A stretch of 24,767 nt of DNA from Aquimarina sp. (GCA_020628975.1 JAHDEF010000008.1:1-24767); one strand, 5' to 3'; shown: positions 8,522 through 16,343, counted from the first letter of the stretch. Numbers and translations: made by a program. Notes: generated by a model not told the origin, from the sequence alone.

Positions 8522-9976
8522 CTAATGAAAGTTTATAATAAAAGTTGCTCCTTGACCTAGAGTACTTGTTACTGAAATCGTACCATTTTGTGATTCAATT
8601 TGATTTTTGGTAATGAATAATCCTATTCCCACAGCATCGGTATTTGTATGAAATGTTTTATACATTCCGAAAATTTCATTGCCAAATTTTTTCATGTCAA
8701 TACCTTGGCCATTATCCGTTACTTTTAAATAGGCTTTGCCTTCGTCATCAATACCTGAATGTAAGTGAATTTTAGCGTCGCGATCTGGATGTTTATATTT
8801 TATAGCATTAGTTACTAAATTCAACAGAATACTTTCCATATAAGCAGGAATAAAACGAACGTTAGGATAGCTTTTAAAGTCATATGTGACCTCTGCATTT
8901 CCACTTGTAATAATGTGTCGTATTGAAGATAAAACAAGCTCTAAAGTCCTTTTTAAAGAAACGTTTTTCCTTTTCTGTTTTTTATTGGTATGAATAGTTA
9001 CTATCTCATTCAAGTGTTCTATAGTGGTACTTAAATTCTTACTTATAGTTTTTACCTCATCAACTAATTCTATTTTCTCCTTTGGGTCATCAATACTTTC
9101 AATCAATTGCACCAAAAGACTTAAATTGCTGGAATGAGATCTAAGATTGTGAGAAACTATATGTGCAAAATTGAATAATCGGTTATTCTGCGAAGCAATG
9201 ATATTCATTGATTTTTGAAGGGTTAATTCACGGCGTTTTGATTCATCAATATTCTGAATAATACCCTTTAAACCGATTATTACTTTTGAATTATTAAACA
9301 CTGGCTTTCCGACACACCTAATCCATAATACATTATCATCACTCGTATTCATACGAATTTCTGTACTGAAAGGCTTGCCTGTAGTACTGCATGATAAAAA
9401 TAAATTAGAAGCTAACTGTAAATCGTCTTTATAGTAATATTTCCATGAATCTTTTAATGATGGTTCATAGTCAGTAGCATAGCCTAGTATTTTCTTTGTT
9501 TCGGCATCCCAATAGGATTTTTTCTTCTGAAAATCAACAAACCAACTTCCTGTACTAGACATCATAACAGCCTCTTGATACCTAAAATCAACATCTTCGT
9601 CACCAAAGACATCTATACCTAAGGGCTGAAAAAAAATGAGTTTCGTATCTGTTTTAATATTTAATAAAGACTCTTCTACAGTATAACAAATGAAATTTAA
9701 ATAGTCATTCTGTATATTTTTGATTCGAAGATTTTGTCGAAAACTCAAGTTGTTAGTCCTATAATTCTGATAATTTTTATCAAAAAAATCAGCATCTTCT
9801 GGATGTACTAAATGTTCTATGAAATAGTCCGTAGTTTGTACTAATTTATCAGCATTGTACCCCAAATTATCAATAAAAGCAGTTGACCAAGAATCTGAAG
9901 GTATAAGGCTTCCTAATTCCCAAAAACCTATATTGAATTTTTTTAGGGTATTTTCAAAAAGTTCGTTTGCTAGCAT
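8522..9976 (-). CDS. PAS-domain sensor histidine kinase (cytoplasmic)
   Basis: A soluble two-component kinase without membrane segments or signal peptide. Two PAS-like domains (about 10-125 and 130-245) precede the kinase core. The phosphoacceptor is H276 in the SHNLRSH box, a variant common in Bacteroidota. The ATPase part shows the N box (N386...N390), the G1 box D421-N-G-Q-G and the G2 box GIGLF (450-454). Its start overlaps the stop of the DUF2721 gene (TAATG sharing one A), so the two are translationally coupled. No response regulator gene is adjacent, so its partner is encoded elsewhere. The ligand or cue is unknown. Confidence 0.9.
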   Translation of the reverse strand: MLANELFENTLKKFNIGFWELGSLIPSDSWSTAFIDNLGYNADKLVQTTDYFIEHLVHPEDADFFDKNYQNYRTNNLSFRQNLRIKNIQNDYLNFICYTVEESLLNIKTDTKLIFFQPLGIDVFGDEDVDFRYQEAVMMSSTGSWFVDFQKKKSYWDAETKKILGYATDYEPSLKDSWKYYYKDDLQLASNLFLSCSTTGKPFSTEIRMNTSDDNVLWIRCVGKPVFNNSKVIIGLKGIIQNIDESKRRELTLQKSMNIIASQNNRLFNFAHIVSHNLRSHSSNLSLLVQLIESIDDPKEKIELVDEVKTISKNLSTTIEHLNEIVTIHTNKKQKRKNVSLKRTLELVLSSIRHIITSGNAEVTYDFKSYPNVRFIPAYMESILLNLVTNAIKYKHPDRDAKIHLHSGIDDEGKAYLKVTDNGQGIDMKKFGNEIFGMYKTFHTNTDAVGIGLFITKNQIESQNGTISVTSTLGQGATFIINFH

Positions 9977-10380
9977 TACACTTGATTTTCTTGATCTTTA
10001 ATATCACTTAATTGAAGCCCTAAAGCTTTCGTTGATAATTGAACTTCAATAAGCGAAAGAATAAGTGACACTAGTAAGGCTACTAAGCTAATTCCGAATA
10101 TAATATGTGCCCAATAACCTGATTGAATGTATAGCAAACCCATGGTGGCTACTGCTCCTAAAAAACTTAAAATCGCTGCTGCCTGCATATTTCTAATCAA
10201 ATACAATCGTTTCCTCAACAATTTTATTTGTCGAATTATTCGCATATTTTCTTTCTCAATATACTCTTTATGAAGTTGACGAATTAAAGCTGCAATGGCT
10301 AAATACCTTGCATTATACGCTAACATAGTCAAAGATATAGCAGGGAAAAGTAATGCCGGGATACTTAAACTAAGTTCCAT
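9976..10380 (-). CDS. DUF2721-family small membrane protein
   Basis: A 134-residue protein of the DUF2721 type, recognised from the N-terminal PALLFPAISLTMLAYNAR segment and the following ARYLAIAALIRQLH. Three hydrophobic segments (about 5-21, 67-85 and 92-113) predict an integral membrane protein. The basic stretch between the first two (about 38-62) probably faces the cytoplasm. The family's function is unknown. Coupling to the downstream soluble histidine kinase (stop and start overlap) suggests the two act together, for example as membrane anchor or sensor; this is inference. Confidence 0.8.
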   Translation of the reverse strand: MELSLSIPALLFPAISLTMLAYNARYLAIAALIRQLHKEYIEKENMRIIRQIKLLRKRLYLIRNMQAAAILSFLGAVATMGLLYIQSGYWAHIIFGISLVALLVSLILSLIEVQLSTKALGLQLSDIKDQENQV

Positions 10381-10610
10381 AATAATACAAAAAAATTAAT
10401 CATATAAAGATACTGATTTTGTGATATAACGCATTTATTGTTCGTTAAACAGCTAATGAAAAACTATACCTATTTTGTCAACGACGTCAATTTTAAAATT
10501 CTTTGGGGAAAATTTCTACTTCTTTTCAAAAGAATTTAGTATTAATTTATTATCAAATCATAAAGTTTGTGAAGACTTTAGTTATTAAAATAAATGTCAT
10601 CACTTTTTAG
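10381..10610. other. Divergent intergenic region before the thi leader
   Basis: AT-rich spacer between the DUF2721 start and the thi promoter. A 15-bp palindrome (TTCTTTTCAAAAGAA at 10520-10534) is the only symmetrical element noticed. No exact -7 match was found for the minus-strand DUF2721/kinase pair. Confidence 0.4.
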
Positions 10611-10618
10611 TATTTTTG
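10611..10618 (+). promoter_or_regulatory. -7 promoter element of the thi operon
   Basis: TATTTTTG matches TAnnTTTG exactly and sits just before the TPP riboswitch, so transcription would begin almost at the aptamer's 5' end. A TTG-type -33 element at the usual distance is not evident. Confidence 0.55.
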
Positions 10619-10623
10619 TATAG

Positions 10624-10715
10624 CTTTAGGGGTGTCTTTGATATGTGCAATACGTAAAAGGACTGAGAATTACCCTTTGAACCTGATGCGGTTGGTACCG
10701 ACGTAGGGAAAAGTC
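10624..10715 (+). promoter_or_regulatory. TPP riboswitch (THI-box)
   Basis: The conserved aptamer blocks are present in order: AGGGGTG (10628-10634), ACTGAGA (10662-10668), CCCTTTGAACCTGAT (10673-10687) and GTAGGGAA (10703-10710), with CTTT/AAAG closing stem P1. It binds thiamine pyrophosphate and should lower expression of the operon beginning with thiS, 109 bp downstream. Confidence 0.95.
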
Positions 10716-10716
10716 C

Positions 10717-10762
10717 GTTTCTTTTTAGAAACCTTCTTTTATATTTCTTTTTACAAAGAAAT
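10717..10762 (+). promoter_or_regulatory. Hairpins in the thi leader, possible expression platform
   Basis: Two AU-rich stems follow the aptamer: GTTTCT/AGAAAC (10717-10732, loop TTTT) followed by CTTCTTTT, and ATTTCTTT/AAAGAAAT (10743-10762, loop TTAC). The first could act as a weak terminator. A role in the switch is inferred from position only. Confidence 0.35.
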
Positions 10763-10823
10763 CCTTTGCGCTAGTGCTCTTTAACATCAAGAAAGCGTTT
10801 TAATATTCGGAAAACGAACAACG

Positions 10824-11027
10824 ATGATTCAAGTACAAGTAAATCATGAAACAAAGGAAATCCCTAGTGATAGCCATTTGACATATTTATTACAACAATT
10901 GGAAATTCCACTAGATGGTATTGCTGTTGCTGTTAACAATGAAATCATCACAAAAAAAGTTTGGAATAGTACTGTGCTGAATGAAAATGACGCAATTACA
11001 ATAATACAAGCAACGCAAGGAGGATAA
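10824..11027 (+). CDS. thiS: Sulfur carrier protein ThiS
   Basis: A 67-residue ubiquitin-like protein that carries sulfur as a C-terminal thiocarboxylate to ThiG for thiazole formation. The C-terminal Gly-Gly (residues 66-67), preceded by AITIIQATQ, and the N-terminal strand MIQVQVN are diagnostic. It is the first gene of the riboswitch-controlled operon. The enzyme that would adenylate it (ThiF or a MoeB-like protein) is not in the window. Confidence 0.95.
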   Translation: MIQVQVNHETKEIPSDSHLTYLLQQLEIPLDGIAVAVNNEIITKKVWNSTVLNENDAITIIQATQGG

Positions 11028-11032
11028 AATTT

Positions 11033-11118
11033 GCTTTTAGCTATTGGCTTATAGCCGTTAGCTAAGACTCTTTAAATAATAAATTGCTAAAAGCCAAAGG
11101 CCAATAGCCAATAGCCGT
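11033..11118. repeat. Heptad palindrome A (empty) between thiS and thiC
   Basis: The left arm (11033-11067) is five tandem 7-bp units: GCTTTTA, GCTATTG, GCTTATA, GCCGTTA, GCTAAGA. The right arm (11084-11118) is five units on the complementary pattern: TTGCTAA, AAGCCAA, AGGCCAA, TAGCCAA, TAGCCGT. Aligned as an inverted repeat, 23 of 30 positions match, so the RNA could fold into a long imperfect hairpin with a short AT-rich loop. It fills nearly all of the thiS-thiC gap and ends 4 bp before the thiC start. Confidence 0.85.
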
Positions 11119-11122
11119 AAAT

Positions 11123-12982
11123 ATGAAAAGTAAAGACACTGCACCAAAAGAAGGACAAATTACTAGAAAACCTTTTCCTAAGTCGAAAAAAATCTATGTT
11201 CAAGGAAAACTGCATCCACAAATTAAAGTGGCTATGCGTGAAATTTCTTTGGATGACACTAAAGATTCAATGACGGGGAAATTGACACCTAATGAGCCTG
11301 TAACCGTTTACGATACCTCTGGGCCTTATACAGATCCTAACAAGGAAATTAATGTTCACAATGGTATTGAACGTATCAGAGAGCAGTGGATTCTAGATCG
11401 TGGTGATGTCGAAGAATTGGATGCATTTACTTCTAAATATTGTAATGAACGTTTAAATGACAAGAGTTTAGACCATATGCGTTTTGACCTGAAGCACAAA
11501 CCTAAACGTGCAAAAAAAGGGCAAAATGTTACCCAATTACATTACGCAAAAAAGGGAATTATCACTCCAGAGATGGAATATATCGCTATTCGTGAAAATC
11601 AGCGAATCGATGAAATGACCGAAATTAGAAAACAACACCCTGGAGAACATTTTGGCGCAGCAATTCCTGCAAAAATAACTCCTGAGTTTGTTCGTGAAGA
11701 AGTAGCTAGAGGTCGTGCGGTAATACCATCAAACATTAATCACCCAGAAGCAGAACCTATGATTTTAGGGCGTAACTTTTTGGTGAAAATTAATGCAAAC
11801 ATCGGAAACTCTGCCACTACTTCATCTATTGAAGAAGAAGTTGAAAAAGCCGTTTGGGCGTGTCGTTGGGGTGCCGATAATATTATGGACTTATCTACGG
11901 GACAAAATATTCATGAAACTCGTGAGTGGATTGTACGTAATTCACCTGTTCCTGTAGGTACTGTACCAATTTACCAAGCTTTAGAAAAAGTAAATGGTGT
12001 GGCCGAAGACTTAACTTGGGAAATTTTCCGAGATACGTTAATTGAACAAGCAGAACAAGGGGTCGATTATTTTACCATCCATGCAGGAGTGTTATTACGC
12101 TATGTTCCAATGACTGCTAAACGTGTTACTGGAATCGTTTCTCGTGGAGGATCAATTATGGCTAAATGGTGTTTGGCGCATCATAAAGAAAGTTTCTTAT
12201 ACACACATTTCGAAGAAATTTGTGAAATATTAAAATCCTATGACGTTGCCTTCTCTTTAGGTGATGGTTTACGCCCAGGTTCTATTGCTGATGCTAATGA
12301 TGAAGCACAGTTTGCGGAATTAGAAACGTTGGGGGAATTAACTCAAATTGCTCGTAAGCACGAAGTTCAATGCTTCATCGAAGGCCCTGGTCACGTACCT
12401 ATGCACATGATTAAAGAGAATATGGAGAAGCAAATCGAGGTTTGCGACGAAGCTCCTTTTTATACTTTAGGGCCTTTGACCACTGATATTGCTCCTGGTT
12501 ACGATCACATTACATCAGGTATTGGTGCCGCAATGATCGGTTGGTACGGATGTGCCATGTTATGTTATGTAACGCCTAAAGAACATTTAGGTTTACCAAA
12601 CAAAGAAGACGTTCGTGTGGGCGTGGTAACCTACAAATTAGCCGCTCATGCTGCCGATTTAGCTAAAGGTCATCCTGGTGCACAGCATAGAGACAATGCT
12701 TTAAGTATGGCTCGTTTTGAATTCCGTTGGGAAGATCAATTTAATCTTGGATTAGACCCAGAACGCGCTCGTGAATATCACGATGAAACTTTACCAGCAG
12801 CTGGAGCTAAAATTGCTCATTTCTGTTCTATGTGTGGACCTAAGTTTTGTTCTATGAAAATTTCTCAAGAAGTACGTGATTTTGCTGCAGAGAATGACAT
12901 TGTTGAAAACGAAGTCATCAAAAAAGGAATGGAAGAAAAGTCACAAGAATTTAAAGAAAAAGGAAGCGAAGTTTATTTATAA
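11123..12982 (+). CDS. thiC: Phosphomethylpyrimidine synthase ThiC
   Basis: A radical SAM enzyme converting aminoimidazole ribotide to hydroxymethylpyrimidine phosphate, the pyrimidine half of thiamine. The 619-residue length fits the longer ThiC form, with its N-terminal domain (PVTVYDTSGPYTDP at about 58-71) intact. The unusual C-terminal Fe-S motif CxxCxxxxC is present as C568, C571 and C576. The central barrel motifs (NIGNS, RPGS, EGPGH) are all visible. Start chosen at the ATG directly after palindrome A; the following basic stretch is normal for the family. Stem-loops follow the gene before tenI. Confidence 0.97.
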   Translation: MKSKDTAPKEGQITRKPFPKSKKIYVQGKLHPQIKVAMREISLDDTKDSMTGKLTPNEPVTVYDTSGPYTDPNKEINVHNGIERIREQWILDRGDVEELDAFTSKYCNERLNDKSLDHMRFDLKHKPKRAKKGQNVTQLHYAKKGIITPEMEYIAIRENQRIDEMTEIRKQHPGEHFGAAIPAKITPEFVREEVARGRAVIPSNINHPEAEPMILGRNFLVKINANIGNSATTSSIEEEVEKAVWACRWGADNIMDLSTGQNIHETREWIVRNSPVPVGTVPIYQALEKVNGVAEDLTWEIFRDTLIEQAEQGVDYFTIHAGVLLRYVPMTAKRVTGIVSRGGSIMAKWCLAHHKESFLYTHFEEICEILKSYDVAFSLGDGLRPGSIADANDEAQFAELETLGELTQIARKHEVQCFIEGPGHVPMHMIKENMEKQIEVCDEAPFYTLGPLTTDIAPGYDHITSGIGAAMIGWYGCAMLCYVTPKEHLGLPNKEDVRVGVVTYKLAAHAADLAKGHPGAQHRDNALSMARFEFRWEDQFNLGLDPERAREYHDETLPAAGAKIAHFCSMCGPKFCSMKISQEVRDFAAENDIVENEVIKKGMEEKSQEFKEKGSEVYL

Positions 12983-12991
12983 ATATATGTG

Positions 12992-13055
12992 TATTCCATG
13001 CTGTATATTTTATTTACTGCATGGAATATATTGCTGTTCCCCCTGTAAAAACAGC
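12992..13055 (+). promoter_or_regulatory. Tandem intercistronic hairpins between thiC and the TenI-like gene
   Basis: A perfect 10-bp stem (TATTCCATGC / GCATGGAATA at 12992-13001 and 13019-13028, loop 17 nt) is followed by a 6-bp stem (GCTGTT / AACAGC at 13033-13038 and 13050-13055). No T-tract follows, so they are more likely mRNA stabilising or processing elements than terminators. They could set a higher ThiC level than that of the downstream genes. Confidence 0.55.
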
Positions 13056-13070
13056 CTAACAATTTAATTT

Positions 13071-13697
13071 ATGATAATTGTTTTTACAGCTGAACATGAT
13101 CAAAATCATGAGATAGAAAATATCAATCAACTTTTCGAAGAAGGCTTGGAAGCATTACACTTTCGAAAACCACATTTTAATTTTGAAAAATGTGTTGACT
13201 TCTTAGAAAAAATTGATGCTTCTTATCATTCAAAAATCATGACGCATCAATTTCATGGACTTACGGAGATGTTTGATTTAAATGGGGTTCATTTCAAAGA
13301 AACTTTTAGAAAATCAATAAGTACTAATATTGAAGATTTTGTGCTAATGCTTCAAACTTCGGGTTTCGAAATTTCGACTGGTTTTCATAATGTTGATGAA
13401 CTAATAGACAATGAATATTTGTATGATTATACATTTTTAAGTCCCGTTTTTGATTCTATATCAAAATTGAATTATCAAAAAAAGGTTTTTGATTTTGAAA
13501 AATTGAAACAATGTAATAATAGGGTCATCGCACTTGGTGGGATTCATAAAGAAAATATATCACAAGTTTTTGAAAAAGGGTTCGACGGTGTTGCTGTTTT
13601 GGGCAGTATTTGGCAAGCAAACGACCCCATTAAAGCATATAAAGAATTAAAAAAAGCAGGCAGTAATTTATGCTCACTAAGCAATATTGCCATTTAA
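13071..13697 (+). CDS. TenI-like member of the thiamine phosphate synthase superfamily
   Basis: A 208-residue TIM-barrel protein of the ThiE/TenI superfamily. Recognisable segments are ALHFRKP (28-34), LNGVHFKE (70-77), YTFLSPVFDSISK (120-132), VIALGGI (152-158) and FDGVAVLGSIW (171-181). The Asn-Asp pair that binds magnesium in true ThiE is replaced (KIMTHQF at 55-61). A genuine ThiE lies downstream, so this copy is more likely the thiazole tautomerase TenI or a relative. It starts 88 bp after thiC and ends 3 bp before thiD. TenI activity is inferred; the superfamily is clear. Confidence 0.75.
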   Translation: MIIVFTAEHDQNHEIENINQLFEEGLEALHFRKPHFNFEKCVDFLEKIDASYHSKIMTHQFHGLTEMFDLNGVHFKETFRKSISTNIEDFVLMLQTSGFEISTGFHNVDELIDNEYLYDYTFLSPVFDSISKLNYQKKVFDFEKLKQCNNRVIALGGIHKENISQVFEKGFDGVAVLGSIWQANDPIKAYKELKKAGSNLCSLSNIAI

Positions 13698-13700
13698 ATT

Positions 13701-14450
13701 TTGAAAAAAAGACCTTACATACTAAGCATAGCTGGCTTTGACCCCAGTGGCGGCGCAGGCCTTTTGGCTGATATAAAAACTTTTGAAGCTTTAAAGTGTC
13801 AAGGGCTTTCGGTGTGCACTGCAAACACCATTCAAACAGACACTGATTTTTTAGCATGTCATTGGATTGATTTTGAAATTATACAAGATCAAATTAAGAT
13901 ACTTTTTTCAAGATTCGATATCGCTGTGGTCAAAATAGGAATTGTAGAAAATTGGAATACTTTACTTAACATTTTACAACTAGTCAAGTCCCTAAATAAT
14001 AGCCTAACTATTGTCTTAGATCCTGTATTAAGATCCTCAACGGATTTTGATTTTCAAACTGAATTTGACTCAAGTGTTTTCGAAGAAGTTTTAACTCATA
14101 TTGATCTTTTGACACCTAATTATGAAGAGATTCAACATTTGTATCCGAATAAATCTATTGAAGAAACCATTCAATCTATAAGTGCTAAAACGAATCTTTT
14201 ACTAAAAGGGGGGCATAATGGAAATCAGAAAGGAAAAGATTTTTTACACACTTTAAATGGAAAAACATATCCCATAAATCCAAAGCTTAAACCTATATAC
14301 CCGAAACACGGTAGCGGTTGTGTTTTGTCAAGTGCTATCGCAAGTCATTTAGCATTAGGATTTCCGTTATTGAAAAGTTGTTTTAGAGGGAAAAGATTTA
14401 CTGAAAAGTATCTAGGGAGTAGTAAATCGTTGTTGGGGAGGTTTAAATGA
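13701..14450 (+). CDS. thiD: Hydroxymethylpyrimidine/phosphomethylpyrimidine kinase ThiD
   Basis: A ribokinase-fold enzyme that phosphorylates the ThiC product to the pyrophosphate used by ThiE. The N-terminus YILSIAGFDPSGGAG (6-20) and the anion-hole motif HGSGCVLSSAIA (about 202-213) are characteristic. Length of 249 residues is normal or slightly short. A TTG start at 13701 is the best choice: it sits 3 bp after the preceding stop and puts the conserved RPYILSIAG at the right distance. The stop lies 4 bp before the first arm of heptad palindrome B. Confidence 0.93.
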   Translation: MKKRPYILSIAGFDPSGGAGLLADIKTFEALKCQGLSVCTANTIQTDTDFLACHWIDFEIIQDQIKILFSRFDIAVVKIGIVENWNTLLNILQLVKSLNNSLTIVLDPVLRSSTDFDFQTEFDSSVFEEVLTHIDLLTPNYEEIQHLYPNKSIEETIQSISAKTNLLLKGGHNGNQKGKDFLHTLNGKTYPINPKLKPIYPKHGSGCVLSSAIASHLALGFPLLKSCFRGKRFTEKYLGSSKSLLGRFK

Positions 14451-14454
14451 AAAA

Positions 14455-14553
14455 GCTATAAGCCTTTAGCTATTAGCTGTTGGCAAATAAATTATGAACG
14501 AAAAAACACTAAATATAAAGCCTATAGCTAATAGCCAAAAGCCAATGGCTATA
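14455..14553. repeat. Heptad palindrome B, spanning the thiE start codon
   Basis: The left arm (14455-14489) reads GCTATAA, GCCTTTA, GCTATTA, GCTGTTG, GCAAATA. The right arm (14519-14553) reads AGCCTAT, AGCTAAT, AGCCAAA, AGCCAAT, GGCTATA. In inverted alignment 23 of 30 positions match. The upstream thiE ATG (14494) lies in the 29-nt loop and the alternative ATG (14545) lies in the right arm, so the arm is translated as the ThiE N-terminus. Confidence 0.85.
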
Positions 14554-15171
14554 CAATATATCAGCCAAGGCAAAACTGTAGAGGCGCATATTCAGAATAT
14601 TGAGAATGTTTGTAAAGCAGGAGTAAATTGGATACAACTTCGTCTTAAAAATATATCGGATCTTGAATATTTGAATGCTGCTAAGAAAGTACGTGTAATT
14701 TGTGATACTTATGGGGCTACATTTATCATTAACGACAATATAGGAGTAGCTGGAGAAAGTCAAGCAGATGGAATTCATTTGGGTCTTGACGATGCTTCTC
14801 CATTAGATGCTCGAAAACAACTAGGCGAACATGTAATTATAGGTGGAACTTGTAACACACTCCATGATTGTATAAAACGTGCTAATGAAAAAGTGGATTA
14901 TATAGGTTTGGGACCCTTCCAATTCACAAAAACGAAAGAAAAACTTAGCCCTATATTAGGATTTAAAGGTTATACTGAAATCATCTCGAACCTGAAAAAT
15001 GAAAATATACATATTCCAATTATTGCTATTGGAGGAATTACCTTAAAAGACATCTCTCAATTAACAGCAACTGGGCTTTCCGGAATTGCAGTATCTGGTT
15101 TGTTGAGTGGTAAAAATATTGATGAAACAATCCTTGTAGTTAAGAAGTTAAAGGAAGTTAGTAGGAGTTAA
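14494..15171 (+). CDS. thiE: Thiamine phosphate synthase ThiE
   Basis: Joins pyrimidine pyrophosphate and thiazole phosphate to make thiamine phosphate. Active-site residues of genuine ThiE are present: R50 and K52 (QLRLK), N80-D81 (magnesium site), D100, T119 in the GGTCNT phosphate loop, and the FTKTKEK segment (144-150). The first 17 residues, including IANSQKP, are encoded by the arm of palindrome B and look extraneous; M18 (position 14545) fits homologue N-termini better. The C-terminal KKLKEVSRS and the stop are encoded by the AGTTA-type arm at 15138-15175. Translation from 14494 or 14545 cannot be decided from sequence. Confidence 0.92.
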   Translation: MNEKTLNIKPIANSQKPMAIQYISQGKTVEAHIQNIENVCKAGVNWIQLRLKNISDLEYLNAAKKVRVICDTYGATFIINDNIGVAGESQADGIHLGLDDASPLDARKQLGEHVIIGGTCNTLHDCIKRANEKVDYIGLGPFQFTKTKEKLSPILGFKGYTEIISNLKNENIHIPIIAIGGITLKDISQLTATGLSGIAVSGLLSGKNIDETILVVKKLKEVSRS

Positions 15172-15566
15172 GAATAACCTATGAAAAAGACAAAAACATT
15201 CGAAGATATTTTAGCGTGGCAAAAAGCTCATAAATTTGTTTTACTAGTCTACAAGGCAACTAAATCATTTCCTAAAGAAGAAACTTTTGGTTTATCTAGT
15301 CAATTCCGAAGAGCTGCTACCTCGATTCCTGCAAATATTGCTGAAGGTTTCAAAAAGACAGGTATAAAAGATAAACTTAGGTTCTTCAATATTGCTCAAG
15401 GCTCTTTAGAAGAATGTAGATACTATATACGCTTGTCAAAAGACTTAGATTATATAAAAACCGATGAAGATTTAAAAAATATAATTCAAGAAACTAGCAA
15501 ACTATTGAATGGATATTGTAGAGTAATTGCAAAAAGCATAACTCCTTAACTTCTTCATTCATAACT
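15138..15566 (+). mobile_element. Putative element: four-helix-bundle gene between inverted AGTTA-type arms
   Basis: Upstream, AGTTA occurs four times at 8-10 bp spacing (15138, 15146, 15156, 15166). Downstream, TAACT occurs three times (15539, 15547, 15562). The arms pair as AAGTTA-gt-AGGAGTTA (15155-15170) with TAACTCCTTAACTT (15539-15552): 14 bp identical apart from a 2-nt bulge. The thiE stop and the bundle-gene stop both fall on TAA triplets within these units. Mobility is inferred from architecture; no transposase or target duplication is visible. Confidence 0.45.
15181..15549 (+). CDS. Four-helix-bundle protein (23S rRNA intervening-sequence/Avd family), copy 1
   Basis: A 122-residue cytosolic all-helical protein of the family found in 23S rRNA intervening sequences and related to the Avd accessory proteins of diversity-generating retroelements. 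Family signatures are WQKAHKF (13-19), the YKATKSFPKEETFGLSSQFRRA stretch (about 24-45), SIPANIAEG (48-56) and NIAQGSLEE (69-77). No reverse transcriptase or variable repeat pair is nearby. It starts 9 bp after thiE and ends 26 bp before thiG, so it is carried on the thi transcript. It is unrelated to thiamine synthesis by family. The function is unknown; RNA or nucleic-acid binding is plausible from relatives. Confidence 0.85.
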   Translation: MKKTKTFEDILAWQKAHKFVLLVYKATKSFPKEETFGLSSQFRRAATSIPANIAEGFKKTGIKDKLRFFNIAQGSLEECRYYIRLSKDLDYIKTDEDLKNIIQETSKLLNGYCRVIAKSITP

Positions 15567-15575
15567 ACTAAAATT

Positions 15576-16340
15576 ATGTCACTAAAAATCGCAGATAAAA
15601 CCTTCAATTCACGCCTATTCACTGGAACGGGTAAATTTAGTTCTTCGAAATTAATGGAAGAAGCGCTTGTTGCTTCAGAAAGTGAATTGGTTACTGTAGC
15701 ACTAAAACGTGTAGAAGTAAATAATCAACAAGATGATATTCTTTCTCATTTAAAGCATAGTCATATCAATTTGCTACCAAATACTTCTGGTGTTCGAGAT
15801 GCCAAAGAAGCGGTTTTTGCAGCTCAAATGGCTAGTGAAGCATTAGAAACTAATTGGGTTAAACTTGAAATTCACCCTGATCCCAAGTATTTATTACCCG
15901 ACCCGATTGAAACCTTGAAAGCAGCTGAGCAATTAGTCAAATTAGGTTTCGTGGTTATGCCTTACATACATGCTGATCCTGTATTGTGTAAACGTTTAGA
16001 AGAAGTAGGAACACATTGCGTAATGCCATTAGGAGCACCTATCGGAAGTAATAAAGGGTTAAAAACAAATGATTTTTTAGAAATTATTATAGAACAAAGT
16101 AATGTACCTGTAATCATCGATGCTGGTATTGGAGCACCCTCACACGCCGCTTATGCTATGGAATTAGGTGCCGATGCTGTGTTAGTAAATACGGCCATTG
16201 CTGTTTCTCAACATCCCATTGAAATGGGTAGAGCTTTTAAAATGGCTGTGGAAGCAGGTCGTATGGCTTACGAAGCTAAGTTGGCTCCAGTAAAGCAACA
16301 TGCGGAAGCTAGTAGTCCGCTTACCAATTTTTTATATTAA
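15576..16340 (+). CDS. thiG: Thiazole synthase ThiG
   Basis: Builds the thiazole phosphate ring from deoxyxylulose 5-phosphate, dehydroglycine (from ThiH) and ThiS thiocarboxylate. The 254-residue TIM barrel carries the Schiff-base lysine K96 in WVKLEIHPD. Phosphate-binding loops VMPLGAPIGSNKG and IIDAGIGAPSHA are also present. The N-terminal TFNSRLFTGTGKF is typical. It normally lies next to thiH, but here copy 2 of the four-helix-bundle gene with its repeat arms separates the two. Confidence 0.97.
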   Translation: MSLKIADKTFNSRLFTGTGKFSSSKLMEEALVASESELVTVALKRVEVNNQQDDILSHLKHSHINLLPNTSGVRDAKEAVFAAQMASEALETNWVKLEIHPDPKYLLPDPIETLKAAEQLVKLGFVVMPYIHADPVLCKRLEEVGTHCVMPLGAPIGSNKGLKTNDFLEIIIEQSNVPVIIDAGIGAPSHAAYAMELGADAVLVNTAIAVSQHPIEMGRAFKMAVEAGRMAYEAKLAPVKQHAEASSPLTNFLY

Positions 16341-16343
16341 TAA

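Noticed and set aside
10520..10534. Palindrome TTCTTTTCAAAAGAA as a regulator site
   Set aside because: It is AT-rich, isolated and has no paired promoter element in a convincing position, so it is only noted in the intergenic entry.
11015..11026. Strong Shine-Dalgarno-like AAGGAGGA near the end of thiS
   Set aside because: It encodes the obligatory Gly-Gly of ThiS and lies about 100 bp before the thiC start, so it is not a ribosome binding site for thiC.
13630..13857. Minus-strand open frame across the tenI-thiD junction
   Set aside because: It overlaps the conserved N-terminus of ThiD in antisense and shows no recognisable protein features.
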